Below are positions 54,886 through 64,000 of a stretch of DNA of 64,000 nt, piece by piece. A model generated the notes under the pieces. It did not search any database, had not been told where the DNA came from, and saw only the letters and a program-made list of their open reading frames with translations. The position numbers were made by a program, and so were the translations under genes. Position 1 is the first letter of the stretch. Each line of letters begins with the position of its first letter. This stretch comes from Rhodococcus sp. CH91 (GTDB lineage: Bacteria > Actinomycetota > Actinomycetes > Mycobacteriales > Mycobacteriaceae): assembly GCF_022554085.1 (NCBI RefSeq), contig NZ_JAKFYR010000011.1, forward strand, positions 36,462 through 100,461. Reading direction: 5' to 3'.

Positions 54886-55800
54886 ATGGACACACCTTCC
54901 GGAAACGGCATCGTGGTCGGCATCGACGGCTCCGACAGTGCCTTGAACGCGGCCCGCTGGGCCGGTTGTCTCGCACAGCGGATCGGCGAACCGCTCCGGC
55001 TGGTCCACGTGCACGAGCTCAGGCGCGAACACCGGCACGAGCACGAGCGGGACCGCGAACGTGAGCGTGAGCAGGGGGCCGAAGAGTCCGGCGCGATGCT
55101 CGCGGCCGCGACATCCGCCGTCCGGGAGGTCGCCGACGACATCGGCATCGAGCCGATCAGCAGCGACGGCGAACCGGACCGATTGCTGATCGACCTGTCG
55201 GCGTCGGCACGCATGATCGTCCTCGGGCACACCACGACGACCGAGTGGGAGTCGATGGTGCAGCACTCCGATGTCGTCTCCGTCTCCAATCACGCCGTGT
55301 GCCCGGTGGTGACCTGGCGGAGCCTCGACGGATTCCACCCTCCGGACGACCGGCCGATCCTCGTCGGGATGGACGGTACCGACCTCAGTATCGCGGCCGT
55401 CGAGCACGCCTACGCCGTGGCGGCCGCACTCGGCGCGCCGCTGGTCGCGATCCACACCTGGAGTGAGGAATCGACCTTCACCTACGGCGAAGCGTCGCGG
55501 TTCACCGACTGGACGGCCTATATCGACCGTATGAAGGCCCATATGACCGATCGGCTGGGTCGCTTCGCGGAGCGTTACCCCGACGTCGAGGTCTCACAAC
55601 GGATCGAGCACGGCAGGCCCGACATCCATCTGATCGACGAATCACCCACCGCTCAGCTCGTCGTCGTCGGCAGCCACGGACGCAGCGCCGCAGCCGCCGC
55701 GGTGCTCGGTTCCACCAGCCAGGGATTGATGCACCACAGCAGTTGCCCGGTGATGATCTGCCGGGCGCGCTCCCACGGCCACCACCTGACCGGAGCCTAG
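54886..55800 (+). CDS. tandem universal stress protein
   Basis: 304 residues with two UspA domains (about 8-145 and 155-295). The second has the ATP-binding loop VVVGSHGRS followed by GST; the first is degenerate (LGHTTTTE). The first domain carries an unusual insert at residues 44-68, made almost only of Arg, His and Glu ([17 protein letters not shown]). The ATG at 54886 follows GGGAGGAG. Its TAG overlaps the cysA stop on the other strand by 2-3 nt. It is cytoplasmic; its ligand is probably ATP. Confidence 0.88.
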   Translation: MDTPSGNGIVVGIDGSDSALNAARWAGCLAQRIGEPLRLVHVHELRREHRHEHERDREREREQGAEESGAMLAAATSAVREVADDIGIEPISSDGEPDRLLIDLSASARMIVLGHTTTTEWESMVQHSDVVSVSNHAVCPVVTWRSLDGFHPPDDRPILVGMDGTDLSIAAVEHAYAVAAALGAPLVAIHTWSEESTFTYGEASRFTDWTAYIDRMKAHMTDRLGRFAERYPDVEVSQRIEHGRPDIHLIDESPTAQLVVVGSHGRSAAAAAVLGSTSQGLMHHSSCPVMICRARSHGHHLTGA

Positions 55801-56786
55801 AGCCGGTCGGACGCCAGGCCCGCCGGGACCGCGCCCGCCGCGTGCGCGTACACCCGGTCCCCGGCGGACAGTTCCAGATGCTGCGCTTCGCCTCGTGTCA
55901 TCTGGGTGGTGAAATGCTCGCCGTGCTCGTCGCGCAACTCGATCCGAACCTCGAAGCCCAGACGTACCACTCGCTCGACCGTGGCCGGGACAGCTCCTGC
56001 CGTGCCGGTCCCGGCCGCGGGATCGTCGGGTCGGGTGAGACGGATGTCGTGCGGTCGCACGAGTATGTCACCGAGTTTGGAGACCGTGCCGAGGAAGGAC
56101 ATCACGAAGGGGTTCGCGGGGTGGTCGTAGAGCTCCTCCGGGGTCCCCACCTGTTCGATACGGCCCTCGTTCATCACCGCGATCCGGTCCGCGACGTCGA
56201 GGGCTTCCTCCTGGTCGTGCGTGACGAGGACGGTGGTGACGTGAACCTCGTCGTGCAGGCGACGCAGCCAGGTACGCAGATCGGATCGTACTTTCGCGTC
56301 GAGGGCGCCGAAGGGTTCGTCGAGCAGCAGGACCCGGGGATCGACGGCCAGGGCCCGCGCGAGAGCCATTCGCTGTCGCTGACCACCGGACAGCTGCGCC
56401 GGATAGCGGCCCCGGAAACCGGCGAGACCGACGATCTCGAGGAGTTCGTCGACCCGCTTGTCGATCTCGGATTTGGGCCGCTTGCGGATCTTCAGGCCGA
56501 AGGCCACGTTCTCGCGCACGGTCATGTGCTTGAACGCCGCGTAGTGCTGGAAGACGAAGCCGATGTCGCGTTTCTGCGGGGAGACGTCGGTGACGTCCTG
56601 TCCGGCGATGTGCACGGCGCCCCCGTCGAGGCTCTCGAGTCCCGCGATCGACCGCAGCAGCGTCGATTTCCCCGAGCCGGACGGCCCGAGCAGCGCGGTG
56701 AGCGACCCGGAGGGAATCTCGAGGTCGACGTCGTCGAGCGCGGCGAAATCTCCGTAGTTCTTGCGCGCCCCGGTGACGGTGATCAT
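55797..56786 (-). CDS. cysA: sulfate/thiosulfate ABC transporter ATPase
   Basis: 329 residues. Walker [10 protein letters not shown] (34-42), signature LSGGQRQR, Walker B LLLDEP, H-loop VTHD, and a C-terminal TOBE domain from about residue 240. It energises sulfate uptake through CysT and CysW. The ATG overlaps the cysW stop by 4 nt. It is the last gene of sbp-cysT-cysW-cysA. Confidence 0.96.
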   Translation of the reverse strand: MITVTGARKNYGDFAALDDVDLEIPSGSLTALLGPSGSGKSTLLRSIAGLESLDGGAVHIAGQDVTDVSPQKRDIGFVFQHYAAFKHMTVRENVAFGLKIRKRPKSEIDKRVDELLEIVGLAGFRGRYPAQLSGGQRQRMALARALAVDPRVLLLDEPFGALDAKVRSDLRTWLRRLHDEVHVTTVLVTHDQEEALDVADRIAVMNEGRIEQVGTPEELYDHPANPFVMSFLGTVSKLGDILVRPHDIRLTRPDDPAAGTGTAGAVPATVERVVRLGFEVRIELRDEHGEHFTTQMTRGEAQHLELSAGDRVYAHAAGAVPAGLASDRL

Positions 56787-57589
56787 TCGGTGCTCCTCTT
56801 CCGGTCGAGCAGGGTCATCAGCAGCAGCACGATCACCGCGATGGCCATGAGCAGGGTCGCGGCGCGGGAGGCGCCGAAGGTGTTGTGGTCGTCGATGTAC
56901 CGGGCGTGGACGAGCAGGGTCAGGGTCTGCGAGACACCGGGGAAACCGGAGGACACCATGATCACCGCGCCGAACTCGCCCAGTGCCCGCGCGACGGTCA
57001 GGACGATGCCGTAGGTCAGCCCCCAGCGGATCGCCGGCAAGGTGATGCGCCAGAACGTCTGCCAGTTGTTCGCGCCGAGTGTCGCCGCCGCCTGTTCCTG
57101 CTCCTCCCCGATCTCGCGGAGCACCGGTTCGACCTCCCGTACGACGAACGGAAGCGTGACGAATACGGTCGCGAGGACCATGCCCGGAAGGCCGAAGATC
57201 ACCTTGAAGCCGAGTGATTCGATCGCACCGAACCAGCCGTTCGCCCCCCAGAGCATGATCAGTGCGACACCGACGACGATCGGCGACACCGCGAACGGAA
57301 GGTCGACGACGGCCTGCAACAGACCGCGTCCCGGGAACCGGCCCCGCACGAGCGCGAGCGCCACCACTATGCCGAAGACGACGTTGACGGGCACGACGAT
57401 CGCGACGATCAGCAGCGACAGGTTCAACGCGGAGATGGCGGCGGGAGTGCTGATGGACTCGACGAACGCCATGACCCCGTTCTCGAAGGTGCGGTAGAGG
57501 ATCACCCCGATCGGAACGAGCAGCAGCACGAACAGATAGGCCAGTGCGACCGAACGCAGCGTCCACCGCGAGGCGCGGGACGTCCTCAT
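56783..57589 (-). CDS. cysW: sulfate ABC transporter permease CysW
   Basis: 268 residues with six membrane helices and the EAA loop ([26 protein letters not shown]) that docks CysA. The start overlaps the cysT stop by 4 nt, and its stop overlaps cysA. It pairs with CysT as the membrane channel. Confidence 0.95.
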   Translation of the reverse strand: MRTSRASRWTLRSVALAYLFVLLLVPIGVILYRTFENGVMAFVESISTPAAISALNLSLLIVAIVVPVNVVFGIVVALALVRGRFPGRGLLQAVVDLPFAVSPIVVGVALIMLWGANGWFGAIESLGFKVIFGLPGMVLATVFVTLPFVVREVEPVLREIGEEQEQAAATLGANNWQTFWRITLPAIRWGLTYGIVLTVARALGEFGAVIMVSSGFPGVSQTLTLLVHARYIDDHNTFGASRAATLLMAIAVIVLLLMTLLDRKRSTE

Positions 57590-58479
57590 CGGTCCTCCTC
57601 CTGTCTCCGCACTCCCCGATTCGCCACCGCGCGCAGCACGAACAGGACGAGGAAGGCGATCAGCAGCAACACGACGGAGACGGCGGCGGCGTTGGCCGGC
57701 CTGTCGATCTCGATCTGCTGCTGGATGTACTGCGAGGCGACCTGCGTCTCGTAGGGGATGTTGCCTCCGATGAGAACGATCGAACCGTATTCACCGATCG
57801 CCCGGGCGAAGGCCAGACCGGTGCCGCTGAGAATCGCCGGAGCCAGGGCCGGCAGGACCACTCTGCGGAAGATCGTGAAGTTGCCCGCGCCGAGGGAGGC
57901 GGCGGCTTCCTCGACCTCCCGATCGGTCTCGAGGAGGACCGGCTGGACGGCACGTACCACGAAGGGCAACGTGACGAACGCGAGGGCAACCACCAACCCC
58001 GGTTGAGTGGCGTTGAGCTGCAGCCCGATCGGGCTCTGCGGACCGTACAGCGAGAGCAGCACGATGCTCGCGACGATCGTGGGCAAGGCGAACGGCAGAT
58101 CGATGAGGGCGTTGACGAACTTCTTGCCCCGGAACTCGTCGCGAACGAGGACCCAGGCGATGAGAGTGCCCATCACGGCGTTGATCGCGGCCACCACGAG
58201 CGAGACCCCGACGGTGATACGCAGGGTCGCCACCGCGGCGGGGGCCGTGATCGCGCTCCAGAAGGTGCCGAAGCCGTCCGACACGGAATGCACGGCCAGC
58301 GCCGCGAGGGGCAGTAGGACGATCAGACTCAGCCACAGGGTGGCGACACCGATGCCGAGCGGCCCGACGGCACCGGAGAACAGCCGGCGGCGGGGCCGGC
58401 GCGAGGGTGGAGTACCGGCGCCGCGGCCCGGAGCGGGAGACGAATCTCCCGTTCCGGCGGTGTGTTCCGAGATGGTCAC
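57586..58479 (-). CDS. cysT: sulfate ABC transporter permease CysT
   Basis: 297 residues: a 30-residue proline/arginine-rich cytoplasmic start, then six membrane helices and the EAA loop ([26 protein letters not shown]). GTG 58479 is the start, 9 bp after the sbp stop. It belongs to the same unit as sbp, cysW and cysA. Confidence 0.95.
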   Translation of the reverse strand: MTISEHTAGTGDSSPAPGRGAGTPPSRRPRRRLFSGAVGPLGIGVATLWLSLIVLLPLAALAVHSVSDGFGTFWSAITAPAAVATLRITVGVSLVVAAINAVMGTLIAWVLVRDEFRGKKFVNALIDLPFALPTIVASIVLLSLYGPQSPIGLQLNATQPGLVVALAFVTLPFVVRAVQPVLLETDREVEEAAASLGAGNFTIFRRVVLPALAPAILSGTGLAFARAIGEYGSIVLIGGNIPYETQVASQYIQQQIEIDRPANAAAVSVVLLLIAFLVLFVLRAVANRGVRRQEEDR

Positions 58480-58488
58480 GCTCCTGCC

Positions 58489-59517
58489 CTATTTCGTGGC
58501 GTTGTCGTAGATCACCGCGATGGTGCCGGTACCGTCCGCGAACAGCTCCGCGTCGACCGTCTCCCAGCCGCCGAGATCGTCGATGGTCCACAATTTCTCG
58601 GGCGCGGGGAACTCCGCAGCGAATTCCTCGGCGACCGCCGGATCGACAGGCCGGAAACCCGCCTCGGCCCACAGGCGCTGCGCCTCGGGGGTGTACAGGA
58701 AATCCTCGAACGCCCGGGCGGCGTCGACATCGGCGGCGTTCTTCAGTACCGCAGCGGGATTTTCGATCTTGAAGGTCACCGGAGGAGTGACGTGCTCGAC
58801 CGCCTCACCGTTGCGTTCGGCGAACAACGCCTCGTTCTCGTAACTCAGCAGGACGTCGCCCGTCCCCTGCAGGAAGGTCTCGGTGGCCTCCCGGCCCGAT
58901 TTCGGTTGCACCTTCACATGTTCGGTGACGAGTTCGGTGATGTAGTCGATACCGGCCTGCGGGTCGGCACCGCCGTTGCTCTCGGCGGCATAGGGGGCGA
59001 GCAGGTTCCACTTCGCCGAGCCCGAGCTGAACGGATTCGGTGTCACCACCTCGACGTCCGGGCGCAGCAGATCGTCCCAGTCACGGATGTTCTTCGGGTT
59101 GCCCTCTCGAACGACCATCGTGACGACCGATCCGAACGGAATACCGTTGTAGGCATTGTCGTTCCACGCCTCGTCCACCAATCCGGCGTCGACGAGACGG
59201 GTGATGTCGGGCTCGACCGAGAAGTTCACGAAATCGGCCTCTGCCCCGTCACGCACCTTGCGGGACTGATCCCCGGACGGGCCGTAGGAGGGCAGGAATG
59301 CGACGCCCTCGCCCGCCTCGGTGGCCTGGAAGGCGGGGATGAGCGCATCGAAACCGGCCTTCGGCACGGCGTACGCATACAGGTTCACGGTGCCACCGGA
59401 ACCGTCGACGGCGTTGTCCGCTCCGGCGACGTCGCTCGAGCCGCCCGCGCACGCGGTCAGGGCCGTGAGGGCGGACGCGGCGAGTGCGGCGACGAGAAAT
59501 CGGGAACGTGATGTCAT
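58489..59517 (-). CDS. sbp: sulfate-binding lipoprotein
   Basis: 342 residues. Lipoprotein signal peptide with lipobox L20-T-A-C23; after lipidation the protein is tethered outside the membrane. The rest is a type II periplasmic binding protein that resembles Sbp/SubI (FVNFSVEPDITRLVDAGLVD; LLSYENEAL). It delivers sulfate or thiosulfate to CysTW. The ATG at 59517 follows AGGAGG. A 153-nt stretch separates it from the leader ORF upstream. Confidence 0.95.
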   Translation of the reverse strand: MTSRSRFLVAALAASALTALTACAGGSSDVAGADNAVDGSGGTVNLYAYAVPKAGFDALIPAFQATEAGEGVAFLPSYGPSGDQSRKVRDGAEADFVNFSVEPDITRLVDAGLVDEAWNDNAYNGIPFGSVVTMVVREGNPKNIRDWDDLLRPDVEVVTPNPFSSGSAKWNLLAPYAAESNGGADPQAGIDYITELVTEHVKVQPKSGREATETFLQGTGDVLLSYENEALFAERNGEAVEHVTPPVTFKIENPAAVLKNAADVDAARAFEDFLYTPEAQRLWAEAGFRPVDPAVAEEFAAEFPAPEKLWTIDDLGGWETVDAELFADGTGTIAVIYDNATK

Positions 59518-59525
59518 GACACGAG

Positions 59526-59668
59526 CCTCCTGCGGGGCTGTCAGGGATGGAGACGAACACGGCCCGTGTGGACGCCCAGCGGTGGCGGGGATGCAGGACC
59601 GGAGTTCGCGAGAATGCGGTGTACCGGGCACGACGACGCGTCGTCGCGGGGGACCGCGGTGTCGGAGG
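59526..59668 (-). promoter_or_regulatory. possible SD-sequestering pair for sbp
   Basis: On the minus strand CCTCC (59664-59668) begins 2 nt after the leader stop codon and is complementary to GGAGG in the sbp Shine-Dalgarno (59526-59531). A ribosome paused on the leader's Cys codons would cover the first element and free the second. The rest of 59518-59670 shows no other ORF or strong hairpin. Confidence 0.45.
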
Positions 59669-59670
59669 AT

Positions 59671-59763
59671 TCAGCGACAACAGTCGATATCGGCGACCGA
59701 CGGCATACCCACAGCGATCAGCGCCAGTTCATGGCGGGCTCGGGGCAATGTGGTCGCGGACAC
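59671..59763 (-). CDS. leaderless cysteine leader peptide upstream of sbp
   Basis: 30 codons from GTG 59763, ending DIDCCR before TGA. RARHELALIAV recalls the RRHVDLxRV core of actinobacterial sulfur leaders, and the CC pair lies two codons before the stop. TATTGT (59771-59776 on the minus strand) is an excellent -10 with 7 nt to the GTG, which places the transcription start at the start codon. It probably controls sbp-cysTWA by cysteine-dependent attenuation, like the leader of sir. Confidence 0.65.
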   Translation of the reverse strand: MSATTLPRARHELALIAVGMPSVADIDCCR

Positions 59764-59867
59764 GCGCCAGACAATAGCAGAGGTCACCGGGCGGACTGAA
59801 TCGCGAGATCGGGAGGCGGCAGGTGCATGCCTTCCCCTCCGGACGGGACGGACGGGACCGCCCCCTG

Positions 59868-59945
59868 TCACACGGTGAGGATCCAGGCGACGACGACGAT
59901 GAGCAGCAGCGCGACGAGCGCCAGGGTCACGCGCGAACGCGGCAT
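59868..59945 (-). CDS. 25-residue single-pass membrane microprotein
   Basis: ATG 59945 lies 1 nt after the stop of the 68-residue membrane protein. The product starts MPRSRV, then has one hydrophobic helix (about residues 7-22, TLALVALLLIVVVAWILTV). The positively charged N-terminus predicts N-in topology. It is too short for routine gene finders. It has no ribosome binding site of its own except GGAGGACTGC upstream, so coupled translation is plausible. Confidence 0.5.
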   Translation of the reverse strand: MPRSRVTLALVALLLIVVVAWILTV

Positions 59946-59946
59946 G

Positions 59947-60153
59947 TCAGCAGTCCTCCGTACTCTGGGCGGGGGCATCGGACTCGCCCCGCCCTACCAG
60001 CGCGAATGCGGTGGCCATCGCCCGGTCGAGCAACCACGCGATCCCGGCGCACAGGGGCAACAGCACCACCAGCACCAGCGTCACCTGAGGCACGAAGGAC
60101 AGGCCCGCGAGCCACAGCTCGAAACCGTCCCACCACGACGCAACCCGCTCCAC
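59947..60153 (-). CDS. small membrane protein (Rv2401A-like position)
   Basis: 68 residues from GTG 60153 (VERVASWWDGFELWL). One long hydrophobic region (about 14-42, AGLSFVPQVTLVLVVLLPLCAGIAWLL) makes one or two membrane passes; the tail is acidic. M. tuberculosis has a small membrane protein gene at this position between subI and the Rv2402 glucosidase. It is divergent from the GH15 gene. Function unknown. Confidence 0.6.
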   Translation of the reverse strand: MERVASWWDGFELWLAGLSFVPQVTLVLVVLLPLCAGIAWLLDRAMATAFALVGRGESDAPAQSTEDC

Positions 60154-60219
60154 CGGTCCCAGCCTAACGGCTCGGCGAACCGCGCTGCGATCCGCCCGGG
60201 ACGAGGCGATCATGGAGAG

Positions 60220-62160
60220 ATGGATCATCCGTCATCGCCGCTGCCGAACAATCCGCTCCGGCGGAGTGCGTTCCCGCCCATCGACGACTACGCATTCCTC
60301 TCGGACTGCGAGAGCACCTGCCTGATCGCCCGTGACGGCACCGTCGAATGGATGTGCGTGCCGCGACCGGACTCGCCCAGCGTGTTCGGAGCGCTGCTCG
60401 ACCGCAGTGCGGGGCACTTCCGGCTGGCGCCGCACGATCGCACGGTTCCCGCCGCGCGGCGCTATCTGCCGGGCGGCCTGGTCCTCGAGACCACCTGGCA
60501 GACGGACACCGGATGGATGATCGTGCGCGATGCACTGGTCATGGCGCCCTGGTACGACGTCGACGAACGCTCCGCCACCCATCGGCGCACCCCCTCCGAC
60601 TGGAAGGCCGAGCACATACTGCTGCGGACGGTGCGGTGCGTGAACGGCACGGTGGACCTCTACGTGAGCTGCGAACCCGCCTTCGACTACCACCGGGGCC
60701 GGACGGAGTGGCGGTACACCGGCAAGGTCTACGAGGAGGCCACGGCCTACTGCCGGAACGCGCCGGAGCAGCATCCCGCGTTGCGCATGACGACCGACCT
60801 GCGCCTCGGGATCGAGGACCGGGAGGTCCGCGCTCGGCGGAGGTTGAACAAGGGCGACACGGCGTTCGTCGCGCTGTCGTGGTCGGACCGGCCCATGCCG
60901 CACACCTTCGAGGAGGCGGTCGCCAAGATGACCGCCACCCAGGACTACTGGCGCGAGTGGATCACCACCGGGCGTTTCCCCGATCACCCGTGGCGTACCT
61001 ATCTGCAGAGCAGCGCCCTCACCCTCAAGGGACTGACCTACAGCCCCACCGGGGCGCTGCTGGCGGCGCCGACCACCTCGCTGCCGGAAACTCCCGGCGG
61101 TGAACGGAACTGGGACTACCGCTATGCCTGGGTGCGCGACTCCACCTTCGCCCTGTGGGGTCTGTACACCCTGGGGTTCGATCGCGAGGCCGACGACTTC
61201 TTCTCGTTCATCCTCGACGTCTCGCGCAGCGCCGACGGTGTCAGACATCCGCTGCAGGTCATGTACGGGGTCGGCGGGGAACGTGAGCTACCCGAGCAGA
61301 CTCTCGATCATCTGAGCGGGCACGACGGAGCGACGCCCGTGCGGATCGGGAACGACGCGTACTACCAGCGGCAGCACGATATCTGGGGGACACTGCTCGA
61401 TTCGGTGTATCTGCACGTGAAATCGCGTGGCCATTTCCCCCAGACCTTGCTGCACACGCTGCGCCGGCAGGTGGAGGAGGCGGTGACGCACTGGCGTGAA
61501 CCCGATCGAGGCATCTGGGAGGTACGTGGCGAACCCCAGCATTTCGTGTCGTCGAAGGTCATGTGCTGGGTGGCCATCGATCGCGGCGCGAAGCTGGCGG
61601 CCCTGCAGGGGCGTCCGGACTACGCGCGCCGGTGGGCGGCCGTCGCCGACGAGATCAAGGCCGACATTCTCGAGCACGGTGTCGACGAGCGCGGTGTCTT
61701 CACCCAGCGCTACGGGCATTCCTCACTCGACGCCTCGGCACTGCTGATCCCGCTCCTGCGGTTCCTGCCGGCGGACGATCCCCGCGTACGGGCCACGGTG
61801 CTGGCGATCGCGGACGAGCTGACCGAGGACGGTCTGGTGCTGCGCTACCGCGTCGAGACCACCGACGACGGACTGTCCGGCCGGGAGGGCTCGTTCACCA
61901 TCTGCTCGTTCTGGCTCGTCTCCGCACTCGTCGAGATCGGCGAGGTCGCGCGGGCCACGGCGCTGTGCCAGCGTCTTCTGGACTACGCGAGCCCGCTGAA
62001 ACTGTACGCCGAGGAGATCGATCCCGAGACCGGGCGGCATCTGGGGAACTTCCCGCAGGCCTTCACCCATCTCGCGCTCATCAACGCGGTCGTGCACGTC
62101 ATCCGGGCCGAACGCGACGCGTCGGCGGGAGGATTCCAGCCGGCCCATCACGGACCGTGA
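60220..62160 (+). CDS. glycoside hydrolase family 15 protein (trehalase/glucoamylase-like)
   Basis: 646 residues. The N-terminal beta-sandwich (about 1-250; SDCESTCLIARDGTVEWMCVPRPDSPSVF) is followed by the (alpha/alpha)6 barrel with GGERNWDYRYAWVRDSTF. This is the Rv2402-type architecture; relatives include mycobacterial trehalases that need phosphate and Mg2+. The catalytic glutamates are not assigned here. The ATG at 60220 follows GGAGAG. It is cytoplasmic, with no signal peptide. Confidence 0.9.
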   Translation: MDHPSSPLPNNPLRRSAFPPIDDYAFLSDCESTCLIARDGTVEWMCVPRPDSPSVFGALLDRSAGHFRLAPHDRTVPAARRYLPGGLVLETTWQTDTGWMIVRDALVMAPWYDVDERSATHRRTPSDWKAEHILLRTVRCVNGTVDLYVSCEPAFDYHRGRTEWRYTGKVYEEATAYCRNAPEQHPALRMTTDLRLGIEDREVRARRRLNKGDTAFVALSWSDRPMPHTFEEAVAKMTATQDYWREWITTGRFPDHPWRTYLQSSALTLKGLTYSPTGALLAAPTTSLPETPGGERNWDYRYAWVRDSTFALWGLYTLGFDREADDFFSFILDVSRSADGVRHPLQVMYGVGGERELPEQTLDHLSGHDGATPVRIGNDAYYQRQHDIWGTLLDSVYLHVKSRGHFPQTLLHTLRRQVEEAVTHWREPDRGIWEVRGEPQHFVSSKVMCWVAIDRGAKLAALQGRPDYARRWAAVADEIKADILEHGVDERGVFTQRYGHSSLDASALLIPLLRFLPADDPRVRATVLAIADELTEDGLVLRYRVETTDDGLSGREGSFTICSFWLVSALVEIGEVARATALCQRLLDYASPLKLYAEEIDPETGRHLGNFPQAFTHLALINAVVHVIRAERDASAGGFQPAHHGP

Positions 62161-62176
62161 ACCGGTCCCCGGCTCC

Positions 62177-63115
62177 TCAGCGGAACCGGCCGAGCAGTGC
62201 CTCGGCCTGGACGGCCATCTCGCGGACGATCTCGCCGGCGGGCCGTTCGGCACGCACCAGGCCCGCCGCCTCACCCGCGTAGACGACACCGATGTCCGGG
62301 TCGTCCGCCGTGTAGGCACGGGCGAGGGTGTCCTCGTCGGCATCCCGCCCGTGCCACTCGTCGGTGAACGAGTTCCGCAGGGCGCGCCCACCCCATCGGG
62401 CCGGCCACGGCTGATGCCGCGCCTTGTCGAAGACGTCGGTGTAGACGGTGTCGGCACTCGCGGCTTCCACGAGGCGGGTACGGGCGTACTCGGGCCCCAC
62501 GGTCTCCGGGCTGGCCAGCAGCGCGGTGCCCACGAAGGCACCTTCCGCCCCGGCGGCGAGCACCGCGGCCAGCCCCCGCCCGGACGCGATCCCGCCCGCG
62601 GCCAGAACGGGCAGGGAGGTCGACTCGAGCACCTCCTGCACGAGGGGCAGCGTCCCGATCCGGCCGGTGTGACCGCCCGCCTCGTGTCCCTGCGCAACGA
62701 CGGCGTCGACACCCGCCGCCTCGACGACCCGCAGGTCGTCGATCGTGTTGATCTGTGAGAGCACCAGCGCACCCGCCTCGTGCACCCGGTCGACGTACGG
62801 GGCCGGGTCACCGAACGAGAGCACCACCACCTGCGGGCGGTGTGCCAGCACGGCCGTCAGCAGAGAGTCGTCCTCGGCGAGCGACCAGGTCATCAACCCG
62901 AACCCGAGCGGGCCGCCGCCGATCTCCCGGGCGAGACGGACCTCGCCGTCGATCCACTCCGCGGAGTTGTAGCGGGCCGCACCGATGAGACCGATCCCTC
63001 CGGCCCGGGTCACCTCCCCGGCGAGACGCCCTCCGGCCCGTCCCCCCATGGGCGCACCCACGATCGGAACGGAGATGTCGAGTTCACGGGTGAGCCAGGT
63101 GGCCGGCACTTGCAT
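62177..63115 (-). CDS. nitronate monooxygenase-like FMN oxidoreductase
   Basis: 312 residues, a TIM-barrel flavoprotein of the 2-nitropropane dioxygenase family. FMN contacts are visible in GAPMGG (about 20-25), AQGHEAGGHTGRIGT and LAAGGIASGRGLAAVLAAGA. It oxidises nitronates or acts as an NADH:quinone reductase; the histidine in GHEAGGHTG is present as in class I enzymes. It lies 28 bp downstream of lepA and may be co-transcribed. Confidence 0.87.
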   Translation of the reverse strand: MQVPATWLTRELDISVPIVGAPMGGRAGGRLAGEVTRAGGIGLIGAARYNSAEWIDGEVRLAREIGGGPLGFGLMTWSLAEDDSLLTAVLAHRPQVVVLSFGDPAPYVDRVHEAGALVLSQINTIDDLRVVEAAGVDAVVAQGHEAGGHTGRIGTLPLVQEVLESTSLPVLAAGGIASGRGLAAVLAAGAEGAFVGTALLASPETVGPEYARTRLVEAASADTVYTDVFDKARHQPWPARWGGRALRNSFTDEWHGRDADEDTLARAYTADDPDIGVVYAGEAAGLVRAERPAGEIVREMAVQAEALLGRFR

Positions 63116-63143
63116 CCTTTCCCGGACGACGGCGCGCGAGTCG

Positions 63144-64000
<857 letters not shown>

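Overview
The window looks like a chromosomal segment of a mycolic-acid actinobacterium, most likely Rhodococcus. The DNA is GC-rich with many GTG starts. It carries the tail of a Kas-type ketoacyl synthase followed by accD6, an antigen-85-type mycolyltransferase, an NDMA-type alcohol dehydrogenase, and a gene order from dnaG to lepA that matches what I remember of the Mycobacterium tuberculosis Rv2342-Rv2404 interval. The genus is inferred from gene content and was not tested by a search.

Layout. 1-8.8 kb: end of a fatty-acid synthase II operon (kas tail, accD6), a DUF3145 gene, a serine hydrolase, an alcohol dehydrogenase divergent from a DUF35/thiolase-like pair with a KstR-type box between them, a secreted mycolyltransferase and a membrane-anchored EEP hydrolase. 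8.8-16.2 kb: small regulator/enzyme pairs (WYL with DinB and VOC; TetR with VOC; TetR with SDR), a frameshifted F420/NADP oxidoreductase gene, and an NhaA-DsbA fusion. 16.3-18.7 kb: an HNH-like gene, two tRNA genes (CAU and Asn) and a DUF4352 membrane protein. 18.7-31.3 kb: housekeeping block dnaG, dgt, a YdcF-like gene, a TPM-domain protein, glyS, the smtB-zur zinc regulators, two TY-Chap-like genes, uppS and recO. 31.3-35.9 kb: amidase with its TetR regulator, then a permease with a cysteine hydrolase. 35.9-46.7 kb: era, a CorC-like gene, ybeY, phoH, a TetR/MFS efflux pair, an alpha/beta hydrolase, rsmE, dnaJ2, hrcA and a small Rv2375-like gene. 46.7-60.2 kb: hemW and the sulfur assimilation region. 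60.2-64 kb: a GH15 enzyme, a nitronate monooxygenase-like protein and the C-terminal part of lepA.

The most informative part is sulfur assimilation. A sulfate ABC transporter (sbp-cysT-cysW-cysA, minus strand) and a reduction operon (sir-cysH-cysD-cysN-chelatase, plus strand) flank ppk2 and a universal stress protein. CysH has the Cys-Cys/Cys-x-x-Cys set of an APS reductase and CysN has no fused CysC kinase, so the encoded route is sulfate to APS to sulfite to sulfide, with the chelatase supplying sirohaem for Sir. Each of the two operons is preceded by a short, apparently leaderless ORF with cysteine codons near its end (48053-48157 and 59671-59763). In both cases a sequence complementary to the Shine-Dalgarno of the first structural gene lies downstream of the short ORF. 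This fits paired cysteine-responsive translational attenuators and is the best candidate for an under-described system here.

Several regulator/target pairs have readable palindromic operators in their shared promoters: 11277-11296, 13616-13675, 27768-27796, 31342-31357 and 40624-40664. I saw no CRISPR array, prophage, insertion sequence or integrase.
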